Source: Chrysomallon squamiferum (lineage: Eukaryota; Mollusca; Gastropoda; Neomphalida; Peltospiridae). From it: 64,000 nucleotides of DNA. Of this stretch, positions 49,664-61,149 are shown one piece after another; the first letter of the stretch is position 1; each line of letters begins with the position of its first letter. Position numbers and translations under genes: made by a program. Location: NCBI GenBank assembly GCA_012295275.1, contig CM022665.1, positions 33,102,022 through 33,166,021 on the forward strand, read 5' to 3'. The notes below the pieces were generated by a model. It had not been told where the DNA came from. It was given only the letters and a program-made list of their open reading frames with translations, and did not search any database.

Positions 49664-51007
49664 TTTTTTATGTGCAATTATAAATTGTTTTTGTAAGCAG
49701 GACTTCACCTGCCACCAATAACTAAATGTCAATAAGCAATTAAAAAATTTCAGGTGCCCTTTTTTTCCAAATCTGCAGAGTGCCATTTTTTTAGGTGCTA
49801 TTTTTTCATCAATACATATGTAACATAAAGTTAAAAATTAATTACAACAAATGATCATTGCTGCATCCACATCATTATGAAACTTGATGATAATCTTTAA
49901 TGTACAGTGTTTGTCGCAAACATCAAATTATTGCATGCATTTGCATTTCTTAAAAACAGCATATAACTTTCTTTTGAAATATGCCCTAAATAGGTTTTTA
50001 ATTAAAATAGTATAATGTAAATAATTTCTTTAATTTATAGTTATTATAGTTCAAATTCATGCAGTTACAGCCTTGCCTTTATCAAAACAGTTTTCAGAGT
50101 CTCTTCTTGGCCTTCTAAAAAAGGTGCCATACGGAGTATTCAAGTTTGTAAATTCTGATGATTTTTTTCAAACACTAATAGTGATACAAATGCGAGAAAA
50201 GTTTTAATACGTTGATATATTCTACATGCTTTAACGTTCATTGATGTTGCAATGCTTTTACACAATCTTTCTAAAGATAAATTTGTCGGAATTCCTGTAC
50301 ATAACTACACTATGTACAGTGTCCATTCCAAGAAAGAGTATCCTGAATTATTTTTGCATATTGTATGTATTTGAAAGAAGTAAGCAGCTTATACAAAATA
50401 ATGGTCTATAGTAAATATTTTTTATTTATTTATTATTATCATTTGATATATATATAGGCTATATAATACTATTTTAAATAATGTTGTGAATAAAATAAAG
50501 TTTGTATATGCAAAACAAACCCGAAAACTAAGATATAACTATTTCTGCTGCTCGGGAAAAGGTTTTCTCAAAATGCATTCGCATTCCTAATTACGTAAAT
50601 ATTACGTAATTTTTATATAGCTGTGTTTATAATCAAAATAAACCATAACGTTGTGGTTACGTTGTGATTACGTATTGTATTAGCCGGGAACGCGGTTAAT
50701 ATTTGACACAGAATAATTTATTATAGTTTCAAATTCACGATAACCGACGTAAAATTCGGAAATACTGACAGTAACAAAACCATAATTATCGAGAATAGGC
50801 AAAAATTATCAAACTGTAAGTAAGTAAATAAATTTAATCAGTTAAAATATTAATGGATTTTGTAATGTTCATTTTAGTCGTTTGTTAAATATTAATTTTA
50901 AAATCTATAATAACTGTTATGCAACTTTGTAAACGCTAAAATTTATCTTAATTATTTTAACCTGTTAGGCATAATTTTACAGCTTATTCATGTAATTCGG
51001 ATGTTAT

Positions 51008-51054
51008 TGATGCTCGTTGTCGGTTAATGTCGCTCGTTGTCGGGTTTTGTCGGT
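51008..51054. repeat. Short CpG-containing tandem motif upstream of UBXN11
   Basis: The motif GCTCGTTGTCGGT/GTT occurs twice (51012 and 51032), followed by a partial third copy ending TGTCGGT. It stands out because CpG is scarce elsewhere in the window. It lies about 390 bases before the UBXN11 ATG and could be a regulatory cluster or simple local duplication. Confidence 0.5.
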
Positions 51055-51438
51055 AACTAATAGTTCCGAAATAAGTTTATTCAATGGCGTCTTTGGATAT
51101 AACAGAAAATATTTTTTAAATAACAAACAGTTAACTATTGTATGTGTTATTCAGATATTAATATGATTTAGTTTCGTACAAGTGACTTACACGTATCCTA
51201 GATCACCTGCTACTGTTTTTATTTATATATCATTTTTTGTTTTCAGACGAGACGCACATTATTTTAAGAAAGTAAAAGAAATAATATACTGTTGATATAG
51301 TATTAATAATCAGTTACATAAAACATATTACCGTAGATACTTGTTAGCTAATCATATTTCATCGATATAATTTAACGATCCATGTTTAAATACATAACTT
51401 GCCTATATTTTTTAAAGAGTGTTATTTGATTAAATATA

Positions 51439-51689
51439 ATGAGTTCACCACTGTCCAGTTTGAAGAAGACACACAAATTACCATTATCTGGGTAAGTGGT
51501 TGTTATGGATTAACTTTAAGGAAATATCTAATTAAAAAATAAAAATGTCATCTGTGGCATTTATTTAAGAAAACCAATATTTTACATTTCATTTTAATTA
51601 TATATCTGTAATAGTATTTTGTAAATAGTTATATGTTTGTGTGATTAAGTTTGAAAGCAGGAAAGAAGAAAATAAAATAAAATAACAAC

Positions 51690-51726
<37 letters not shown>

Positions 51727-54700
51727 TTAATTTAATAAAATAAATTAATAAAATAAATTAATAAATAACAAGAAAAAGAGAAATGGAAAAACACAAATGT
51801 TAAATATATTTTTCAACTGGGTTGGAAAAAAAGCGTGTAGAATATTTTCAAAAGGTGGCATTTGAGGACACGATGCATATACCTATTCTGAAAGGTGAAC
51901 AAAATGGCACATACATAGCTGAATCAAATTATGTATAAAAATTTATAAATAATGCTTTTGAATTTTTGTTCCAACCCATGTTTTAATCTTGGTTAAAGAT
52001 GTATATGTGTATATATATATTTTTTTTTTTAAAGCAATAATAACTTTTATAATGTATCTAAAATATTAAAAAAAAAAAAACACTAAAAAAAAACTCTGCA
52101 AATATTTGTGCTATGATACATGACTATTCCTGAAATTTTGGATGGAGTCGTGCAAAATATATATATATATATATATTGTGCATATATATATATATGCCTA
52201 ACCAAGACCTTATAAGAACTGAAATATTTGTCATTAATATGTTAAATTAAGAAAACTTTCTTTATTTCCATTTCTTTTTCCCTAGTAAAAAATGTTACCT
52301 TAATTATTTTTCTGTTTACCATTAATGTTATACAGCTTTAAACAGTATTACTTAGAAGAACATTAATTGTTAATATAATTATAGGTATGTATGATTGTAT
52401 GTTTTCAGACACAGACCTATTCCATTCAGAGACCCACATTATACAGGTATTTTAAATTTCCTTGCAATATTTTTATCAAGTAAGTAAGTGTGTTTATTGT
52501 GATTGTTTCTGAGGCATTAATTTAGTAACCTTATATCATTGATCTGTATTGTGTGTGTGTATATATATTTATTTACTTTGTAGATGATGAAAACAAACTT
52601 CTTGATGAAATCACAACAGATATGGCTACAAAACATGTCAAGGAACGGAATCCATTTCTTGGTGGTCTGCCTAAACAAACACTTTTGTCAGCTAATGCAT
52701 CAGGAAGTACAGGTTATATATATTGTGGACTTTTTCAAATCATGACACTAGCATGGAAATTTGCAAGGATGTTCTCTGTGCATCATTTTTAAAACAAAAA
52801 TGTTCTTTTCATTTTAAATTTCAGTTGGTTTCAGAATTCATTAAAGTATATAATATGAACCCAAAACCTATTTAATCTCATAAATGTATCAAAAGTTAAG
52901 AGTTCTGTAGTGGAGGATGTTCTGGAATGTAGAAGGATCTTATCAGTGCTACTGCTTTCAATATGTTAAAATCAGATGAAATGTTATGAAAATACCTTTA
53001 AAATTATTGTCTGTATCAGAGTATTTTTCATTTATATTATAAATGTAATTTTTTCAGAAAATTTATTCTGTTCTAAAAGTTGTTTTCATTCTATATAATG
53101 ATAATAACATATGACACCTTTCTTCTTTGTTTAAAAATTACTTAAAAAAGTAAATTTATTAATAATAATAAAAAATAAAAAAATAGTTACTGCTATTGTG
53201 CAGTTTACAATATTTGTTTTCCCTTCATATTTCTGATATTGTTTTTTAGTACCATCAGACAGTGAATTGATGAGTTTGATGATCAACCGAGTATCACTGC
53301 TGGAACAAAGAGTTCAGTATCAGAACAGAGAAATAGCTGAAAAGGTCAGTGATTAGGTTTGTTCATTCATAACCTTTGGATTTATATTTTGATTTTATTA
53401 TTACTTGTATTTCATGTGTTTTTTTTTGTTGTTTTTGTTTTGTTTTTATGATGAACAAATTACGTATTTAACAGTATTTTGCCATATGTACATGTACATG
53501 ATATCAGTGTATATTTACCTTGATATATTAATGTTGGCACCTTAATTTTCATGTCTGTTTTCAATATGGATGCCACTGACAGGATTTAATGTGTCAGAGT
53601 GTAGCAAGCTAGAGTTGCAGACAAAATGTCAATTATCAATATGTCAGTGAATAGAAATGCGAGTGCATACATGTATATATGTGTAGGTAGTTTTATCTAA
53701 ATAGCATTCTGAGCTGGTTAGTCAAAGGAAACCTGGTATATATACATTTGCTACTTATTTTGAGAAATATACATTTTCATCTACCTATCACTTCAGAAGT
53801 GAAAATTTGGACCACTGAGGCAACATCTAGCAAACTGTCATTCTTTCTAATGAGATACATCTGTGTCACATTTGATTCTTTGACCTTTTTGCCTTGATTG
53901 GTAGGATCAGTGATGACACATGTAGATAAATATTTGTCATTTAAATACTACTTTATTACTTGTGTAGTTAGCTAACTCATTCATTAGAAGACTCGGACCA
54001 CTTTTTATATTCATGCTAAGAGTGTTACTATCTTTTATTCCAGTTAGCATTATTTTTAAAAATTATTGCTACGTTTTGATGAACAGTATCTTCTTTTTGT
54101 AATGGTTTCTTGTAATTATCTCTATTTCATTCATTAGCAGATGAAATGACACCTTAAAATGCAATAATATGATTTTAAATACTTTAAAAATATGTCGAAA
54201 GTTCAAATGTAAAAATGAATAAATAAATACAAATTTAATTCAGTGAGAGCAAAAATGGAAGATCCATAGCTCTTTAAATTACCCTCCCCCCCCCCCAAAA
54301 AAAAGTGTTATTCTGCAATACACAGGCACTGAATTCTGTAGCTTCAGGCATGTGGAAATCTAAAAATAGACATGCTGCAATTTTTACAAGTGCTATTGGG
54401 AATTTGATTAAATGGGAATAAGCCCCTTAATTTGTGCCCATGCACTTCAAAATATTTTCCATTTATTTATGGGTTTGTTTTCATTTTTTGTTGCAAAATT
54501 TGTAATATAATCCAGTGTAATATTTAATGTGAACAAATAAATGAGAAATAAAAATGACACTAAAATACTCTTCTGCTTCTGATACTGCCATCATTATCCA
54601 TGTCCCTCAACAAATATTTTCAAATAAAATTTATAGATACATTTCTAAGCCCCTGCTTTCCTTAGTGGGTAAAAATAGATCAGCTGAACAAGAATCCATA

Positions 54701-57472
54701 ACCTCATAAGAAATATGTACCACTTTATTGTCTTCATTTTAACCATCATAATAAAAATAATTTTAAAAATTAGACTTGGTTACTTCTATATATGTTTTAT
54801 GAACCTTATGTGAAATTTTTCCACAGGACAAGATGATAAAGATCCTGGAAGATAAAGTGCAAATTTTACAAAAAGCTCAAGGTATTTTAAATAGAAAATA
54901 ATATATTGTGTATTTAGTTAATATCTGTTCTTCCTGTTGGTTTGCTGTTACTGAATAATTTAATTTTTTTTTTTATTTACTTATTTAATTTTTAAAATTT
55001 ATTTTATCTTTGTGTGTTGTTGTTGTTGTTGAAAAAATATTAATATATAACAATTATCTTGCTGCACACTTATTTAAAAAAAATGTATATAACCTAATCT
55101 TACTTTACACATAGCATAAGCCAGATAGACAGTGTGAAACTGTTTATACATGAAGAGTACCAGTAGTTTTTTGATCATACTGCTGTCAGTGGCAAATATT
55201 CAAATTACATTCTTATAATTTAACATAAATATGTGATATTAAGTTAGTTCTTAGATAATTAACATAGAAATCTGTATTTCTGGGGGGTTTTCAATCATGA
55301 GGAATTTATATTTAGAAATAAACATACTCAGAGTTTTACTTTAGAAAACTGAATTTTACCACGTATAATCAAAAAACGTTTGAAACTTAATTTGTTTCCA
55401 AGTCCAATGATTTGTTTGAAACGCATTTTTACAAACAGAAATTCCTGGAAGATTTACATAGTTAACCAAAAAGGTAAATTAATTGAAATAAATGTTTCAG
55501 CTAGCAGCTCCTCAAGTAGAACTAATGAGTTGGAAAAAAAGTGTTTGCAACTACAACAACAGGTGTATGAAATGGAGGTGAGTATATGAACTGCAATCCA
55601 TATATCTTGACTAATTGATAATAATCCGTGTATCAGTACTTTCCACAGTGGTGTGCAAAGGGGGGGGGCATCCAATCAGAGAAGAGAACTTAATAAATTT
55701 CGTTGATTTATATTTAAATCAAATGAAGTGTTTTTTCTTTGTATTTCATCTGTGTTTACATATTCAAAATATCTTCCTTTCTCATAATATTTCTCAGTAC
55801 TAAGCCTCATGCTTGAGTTTTGGGGCATACAATCAAGGAGTTGGCCCTGGGCATCATCAGACCTCTGTTACTACTGACCTTCCAGAAACTAAATAACTAA
55901 ATTAAGCTGTAACTGAAAAAATACATTTTGTCTTAGACTTTTTTTTTTTTTTGTTTTTTTTTTTGTTTTTTTTGTTCTTTTTTTTTGTTCTTTTTTAAAC
56001 AGTAATTATTCAGTGGATTATAACATTTTCAGACTGTGGGTGTGAACAACTTCTGTAGATTATTGAAGAGCAGTAGATAGGGACATTAATGTATTGTTTA
56101 TAAATAAAAAAAATGTGGGTATCACAGAATACTTTATGAAGAAATAACCTATTCAGAATACCTTCAGAAACTTGGTTATTACTTGAACAATCTAAAATGC
56201 AGTATATATTATTAGTTTTGATAATCAATAGCTGTATTATATGACTGTTAAAGAAAATTAAGTTATTAATCAAAGAATGATGTGACAGAATTATCTGCTA
56301 ACAAGAATGTTAGTAAATTTAAAGTGCAGTTGCAGAACTTAAATTATGTAAGCATATTTGGTGCTACTCTGGCATGTGTCATGAAACAACTTTGGCGTGT
56401 GATCAACAACTTAAAGGGCAATCTACAGCAAAACAAATATCTAGGAAATTTGTATAAGATAAGAGCATGATGAAAAAGGATAATTATATTCCTTTAACAG
56501 GAAATTTCAGTTTATAGCAGGTAGATAAAGTAATACAACAGATATGACTAGCTTGGATCAGAAATGGATTAAATAGGCAGACCCTTAAGATGTTGGCTAA
56601 AGATTTTATGCGATCAGTAACAAGACAAAGGCACTTGCATTTTTACGAAGACATGGCCTTGTAGCTGATGAAGAAAATGTACCATGTCATCATTGTGGTT
56701 GAGAAATGAAGGAAGTGCAAAGAAAAGGGAAAAACAGTGAAATACTACTTTTTAGCCCATGTTCCTATAAATTATAAATATATAATAAAAGGAAAATTTG
56801 TTTCATTTAAGCCATGAAAAATAATAATAAAAAACCAAGAATAAAAAAAATAATAATTAAAATAAGTACATAGGTCATGCACCAAAGTAGAATTTGCTTG
56901 GTGTAGATAACTAGATTGAGTAGATCACATGCCAAAGTAGCACTGAATATTTGGACCATGAAATGTCATTTCTTAATCCTTATAGTGATCTTTGACTAAA
57001 ACTAATATGTTTCAGTCCTTTCTTGCTGATTATGGAATGGTTTGGGTAGGGGACAAGACAAAGTCTGATAGTTCTGTCTACAACAGTGAAAAACTAAGCT
57101 CAAGTCTAGAAGATGAGAATACTGAAATATGGATATCTGGTATAGTTTTTGTTTTTAGCCTATTTATTTATTCATATGGAATGACCTTTTAGTTATCTTT
57201 TTGTTACTATTTTGTATGGTAATAGAAGTTTGATGTATAACATAAATATTCTTTTTTCATTTGTCCATTTTCAAATCCTGTTTTATTTACTTTGGTGATG
57301 TAACACACACACACACACACATACAATTTATTTATAATCTGACCAGTATTATTATATATTTTTGCCAAGGTAAGAAATTATCTAATATGTAACCAAGTAC
57401 ATGGTTATTTTTAGAAGTTCTAGTTCACTGAAATATCTGCTAATTATCATAAGGAAATTTCAGTTTAAAAAG

Positions 57473-57505
<33 letters not shown>

Positions 57506-60500
57506 ACATATTTGATTATTTAAAGAATACAAATCAAAATTTTCTAATTGCAGACAGCTCCATTTCACAAAGACATGAATTCAAAGTTGACTATGATCAA
57601 ATAATTGAAAATATCAGAGATTTAAATACACTGGCTGGTGAAGGTGTGGCAAAAATACAGCATACTACAGATGGTGCCAGACTGAAGGTACATTAATTTT
57701 AATAAATTTAGTTTTATAAATTTGTCAATGTAAATTTTTATTTTTTTTTTTTTTTTATTATTGTTATTATTATTATATTTTTGGGTCTGTGGAAGCACAT
57801 GCTTTAAAAGTGTGAGTTCATTTAATGATAACTGATATGTGATGTAACAAGTGGTGGAATATGTTAAATATAGTCTATTATAATATGTACCATTATACTG
57901 TTTATGTTGAATGTGCTTTCATAATTTTATATTGTTATTTCATCTTAATTTTCAGATACCCAAACCGGTGCCATTGACATTATATGCTAATGGAATTGTA
58001 TTGTTTAGTGGACCATTTCGTTCCTTCAGTGATCCCACAACTCAGCAGTGTGTTCAAGATTTACTTGATGGCTATTTCCCTTCAGAGCTCCAGAGCCGAT
58101 ATCCTGATGGCATTCCATTTATTGTATGCATGCTGATAAAGTTTAATAATATTTTGTTTGATACAGTTATACAGTGTATAGTTTTTATGAGATTAATCTT
58201 ACAACATTTATATTATTTCATTTGCTAAAATTAAATAAATGACCAGACTGGAATCATTTTCCTTTATCTAAAATTATAAAAATTGAGTGGAAAAAACATT
58301 AAAAACCCAACAAATCGGTTAATTAGTATTTGGGCACATTATCTGGCATGTATTAATCAAAACAATTTAGCTATTGTAAAGGACTTAAACATATTTAAAA
58401 CTTTCTAATTAAGTAGTATCTATTGGAGGTCTGGAAATAAAATATTAGTATTATACAGTTTACATAACTTTTTTTTTCAGTTACTCCTTCATATCAATAG
58501 GCTAAGGAAGCTGAATTGGTACATGGTATTAATTGATCTTTATATTAGAATAATATGCAATTATATTTTTGATGAATTATTTTAATAACAATATTAATAA
58601 AAGAAAATGTAGTTACAAAATGAAATGTATAACTCACATAATTGTTCTATAGTAAAGTTTAATATTTTACAGGTGACTGATATGAGATATGTGACATACG
58701 AAAGAAATCTGTCTTTAGTGTTTACTGGTACAGGACAGATCCTGGGTGGGGAAACCAAACCCTCTCGACTAGTTCCTAGTAACCTGGACCAATCCAGTTA
58801 TCAGAACAAAACTAAAACAGAAAGTTCCTCTGATTCTAATTCTGCTGGAACAGTTACTAATCATCTGCCAGGTAATTTAAAAAAAATATTGCATTCAACA
58901 CTGTAAATAAAAAAAAAAACTGGTTTTTTATTTAGTGGAAAAGTTGGATTTTATTTTTATAAATGTTGAAATATTTAATGAGAAAAGAAAAATCACCAGA
59001 TCTTTTACTTTTTGGTATTTTTCATAACAGTTTTTATAGTAATAAATTGATAAGTGTATCAAAATGAAGTTTATAGAAATATCTATCTGCATGATTAATA
59101 AAGCTGAAATTTTTAATTATCTCATATTAGAGTTTTACTGTTATATTTCAGGACAACAGATGACAGTTCAGCAGTTCCTAGAGAGATTACCAAAATCTGT
59201 ATTAAAAGAAGGTCGTTTGATTGATATCAGAGACTCTGTGGGAGAGGCTTTAGAAGTAAATGTTTGTAAAATTCCTCTCTAAACCAAATATTTATAGAGG
59301 ACCTGTTTTAACAGATTGCACTATATTAAAATTTATTCAAATTACTATATTTGCATTTAGTATACTGCTCATTTATGAAAATAACTGAACATGTGTACTG
59401 AATTACTATTGTAATTATTAACAAAAGTTGCAAAAATTATTAAAGGTAAGAATATTGAGATGCCTTGTCAGAACTTTCAAATTTGTTTTTCAGTAAGGAT
59501 TGGTTAGGTTAAAGTAGCTGGGAACATTAGCACTATCACATGAATGTGGAGCTGATGGTATAAAATTTCATCCAAATACATGATGTTCGCTTTGATACTT
59601 TTTCAATTTATGACTTGACTGACTTTGACAAACTGTTTAGTTGACATTCAGCTTGTCACCTGACTTTTAATGTCTTTTGTCCAATGATGTACTGTTCAAC
59701 AATATTCTGATCAACTAACACACCATTTACCATAAAAAACTGCATAGCAGAACTAAATTTGCTTTGAAATCAGAAACAGTTTATGGAAATATAATCTTCT
59801 TTTCAGTTAGATTTAATATAACCAATATACAGATTGCTTTCTGCATAATCACAAAATAAAAACAAGTTCTTTACACAAAACACACACACACACACACTTC
59901 TCTTCCTTTTGTTCTGATTTTTGAGAAAAAGAGCTGGTACAGGAGGGACTATAAATGGAGATCATATTGGTATAATTTGAAAGCCCTGCTTATTAAAACA
60001 TAACATTGCATCATACTCTTAATACTTATACTGTTGCAATTGTTACCTGTAATTTATTCACTTTAATAATTCTCTTTCCTGTTGATATTGCAGGGATCGG
60101 ATCCAAGATTACCAGGAGTTACTGTCTGTGATACTGAGGTTACTGCTGAAATGAAAAAAAGGTATATTCATGAATATTTTTCAATTTAGAATTTACAGTA
60201 ACTTTATTAAAGGTTATCTTTAAAAAAAAATTTTTTTAATAAGAATGTTGTAGAAGAAGCAGAAATAGAAGAAACATCTAATGTTTTTTTGTTTTAAAAC
60301 TGTTGGTGAATGTTAGTTTTCTGTTGTCATTATGTAGGAATACAATTCCTGTCTTTTCTTTTCTAGACTGGAGAATACATCATCACCTTTTCAACCATCT
60401 TCACCTCATGATATTACAACCCTGAGGATAAAATCAGAAAGTGGAGATCACACATATATAGTCAAAATGAAATTCACTGAAACAATTGGTGATCTCAGAA

Positions 60501-61149
60501 AATATCTGAACAAGGAAAGGTTTGTATTTATTAGTCATGATCAAATTTCAAACAGAAAATGGAGAAAACATAAATATTTTTTAAGATGTTATTTTTGTTT
60601 TGCTTCTTTTTAGTATTATTACATCAAATAAAATGATTTAATAAATAGTTGTAAAAATAAATTTTTGTGATTTTAGGAATCTACTATTTTACAGATTTCT
60701 AAAACAGATTTCTTATTTCTAGACAAGCCAAATGTTATGCAATAAATTTCTTTTTATTAATATTACTTGAGTAGCAATATCAGGTCATTTTAAGATAATT
60801 CAGAGAGAAAACAACATAAAATCTCTTTTGCACTGAACTGTCAACACACTGTTGGTGCGAGATAATAACAAAATTTGTATTTTTTTAAATAAGATCATTT
60901 ATATTTATATTTTTCATTTTTTGAGTTTTTAATTATTACATTTGATAAATCTTTTCATTGTTTATTGAAAATTATTTTAAAAAACCCCCCAAAAAACAAC
61001 ATTAAAAATAATTTCTTTACAGAAAAAACATGTCTAATTTCAAGATAACTACTGCATATCCAAAACAAACATATGATGATGAAAGTGCTACACTTGAAGA
61101 ATGTGGTCTCACACCAAATGCAGTTTTGTTACTGCAGAATGCCATCTGA
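51439..61149 (+). CDS. UBXN11: UBXN11 (Socius) orthologue, 14 coding exons, 507 residues
   Basis: UBXN11/Socius is a UBX-family protein; the vertebrate protein binds Rnd GTPases and has been linked to loss of actin stress fibres. Exons: 51439-51491, 52409-52446, 52584-52712, 53250-53344, 54827-54881, 55501-55577, 57016-57139, 57554-57687, 57956-58123, 58673-58871, 59152-59255, 60094-60161, 60367-60519, 61023-61149 (TGA). Phases agree at all 13 junctions. The start MSSPLSSLKKTHKLPL matches the human protein as I remember it. Residues about 75-150 form a predicted coiled coil, followed by SFLADYGMVWVG (family RFLSDYG). The SEP domain (exon 9 on) and a C-terminal UBX-like fold follow. Length is close to the roughly 520 residues of the human protein, but the Pro/Gly-rich tail of mammals is absent. 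Confidence 0.95.
51686..51728. repeat. (AAT)n microsatellite
   Basis: A trinucleotide run in UBXN11 intron 1. Confidence 0.95.
52158..52196. repeat. (AT)n palindromic run
   Basis: Two AT runs separated by TTGTGC in UBXN11 intron 1. Confidence 0.9.
53345..57015 (+). other. UBXN11 introns 4-6
   Basis: Introns 53345-54826, 54882-55500 and 55578-57015. A C-run followed by an A-run sits at about 54283-54304, a G-run at about 55661-55669, and a T-rich tract with TTTTG units at 55938-55997. Plus-strand frames such as 56282-56470 show no motif. No gene was recognised. Confidence 0.55.
57482..57506. repeat. (AT)n microsatellite
   Basis: An AT run close to the exon 8 acceptor of UBXN11, in intron 7. 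A (CA) run lies at 57303-57322 in the same intron. Confidence 0.95.
57956..59255 (+). other. UBXN11: SEP domain-coding exons of UBXN11 (exons 9-11)
   Basis: Exon 9 encodes VPLTLYANGIVLFSGPFRSF and then LLDGYFPSELQSRYPDGIPF, the classic SEP signature (shp1/eyc/p47). Exon 10 continues the domain with VTDMRYVTYERN, then adds a Ser/Asn-rich insert of about 50 residues. Exon 11 (MTVQQFLERLPKSVLKEGRL) corresponds to the conserved segment after SEP in UBXN11. In p47-type proteins SEP domains aid trimerisation and cathepsin L inhibition; a role here is not known. Confidence 0.93.
59256..60093 (+). other. UBXN11 intron 11
   Basis: An 838-base AT-rich intron with an (AC) run at about 59878-59897. Nothing else was recognised. 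Confidence 0.6.
60367..61149 (+). other. UBXN11: C-terminal UBX-like domain exons of UBXN11 (exons 13-14)
   Basis: The segment from ITTLRIKSESGDHTYIVKMK through IGDLRKYLNK to ATLEECGLTPNAVLLLQNAI has the beta-grasp order of a UBX domain. The S3/S4 loop that usually reads FPR, the p97/VCP contact, reads TAYPKQTYDD here, so Phe and Arg are replaced by Tyr and Lys. The human paralogue as I recall also departs from FPR at this site. Stop TGA at 61147-61149. Confidence 0.9.

Larger units (their letters stand above)
48290..49800. repeat. Inverted repeat pair around the pogo/Tigger relic (arms 48290-48345 and 49750-49800)
   Basis: The left arm reads TGCAGATTTGGAAAAAATGG then CACCT, preceded by AAAAATGGCACT. 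The right arm is the inverse (AGGTGCCC, CCAAATCTGCA, AGTGCCATTTTTTTAGGTGC). The match covers about 40 bases with a 17-base gap. The arms may be the ends of a larger disrupted element or two inverted copies of one small repeat. Confidence 0.6.
47420..51438. promoter_or_regulatory. Divergent intergenic region between unc-79 and UBXN11
   Basis: About 4 kb separates the first candidate unc-79 exon from the UBXN11 ATG. It contains microsatellites, the pogo/Tigger-type relic (48510-49222), an inverted repeat pair (48290-48345 and 49750-49800) and a comparatively CpG-containing stretch at about 50560-51100. The CpG stretch, 340-880 bases before the UBXN11 start, is the likeliest promoter zone for UBXN11 and might also serve unc-79. 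No TATA or initiator element can be chosen with confidence in such AT-rich DNA. Confidence 0.35.

Noticed and set aside
57956-58123. Assignment of the SEP/UBX gene to p47 (NSFL1C) or UBXN2
   Set aside because: Those have a UBA or short N-terminus; here the MSSPL start, coiled coil and FLADYG segment match UBXN11.
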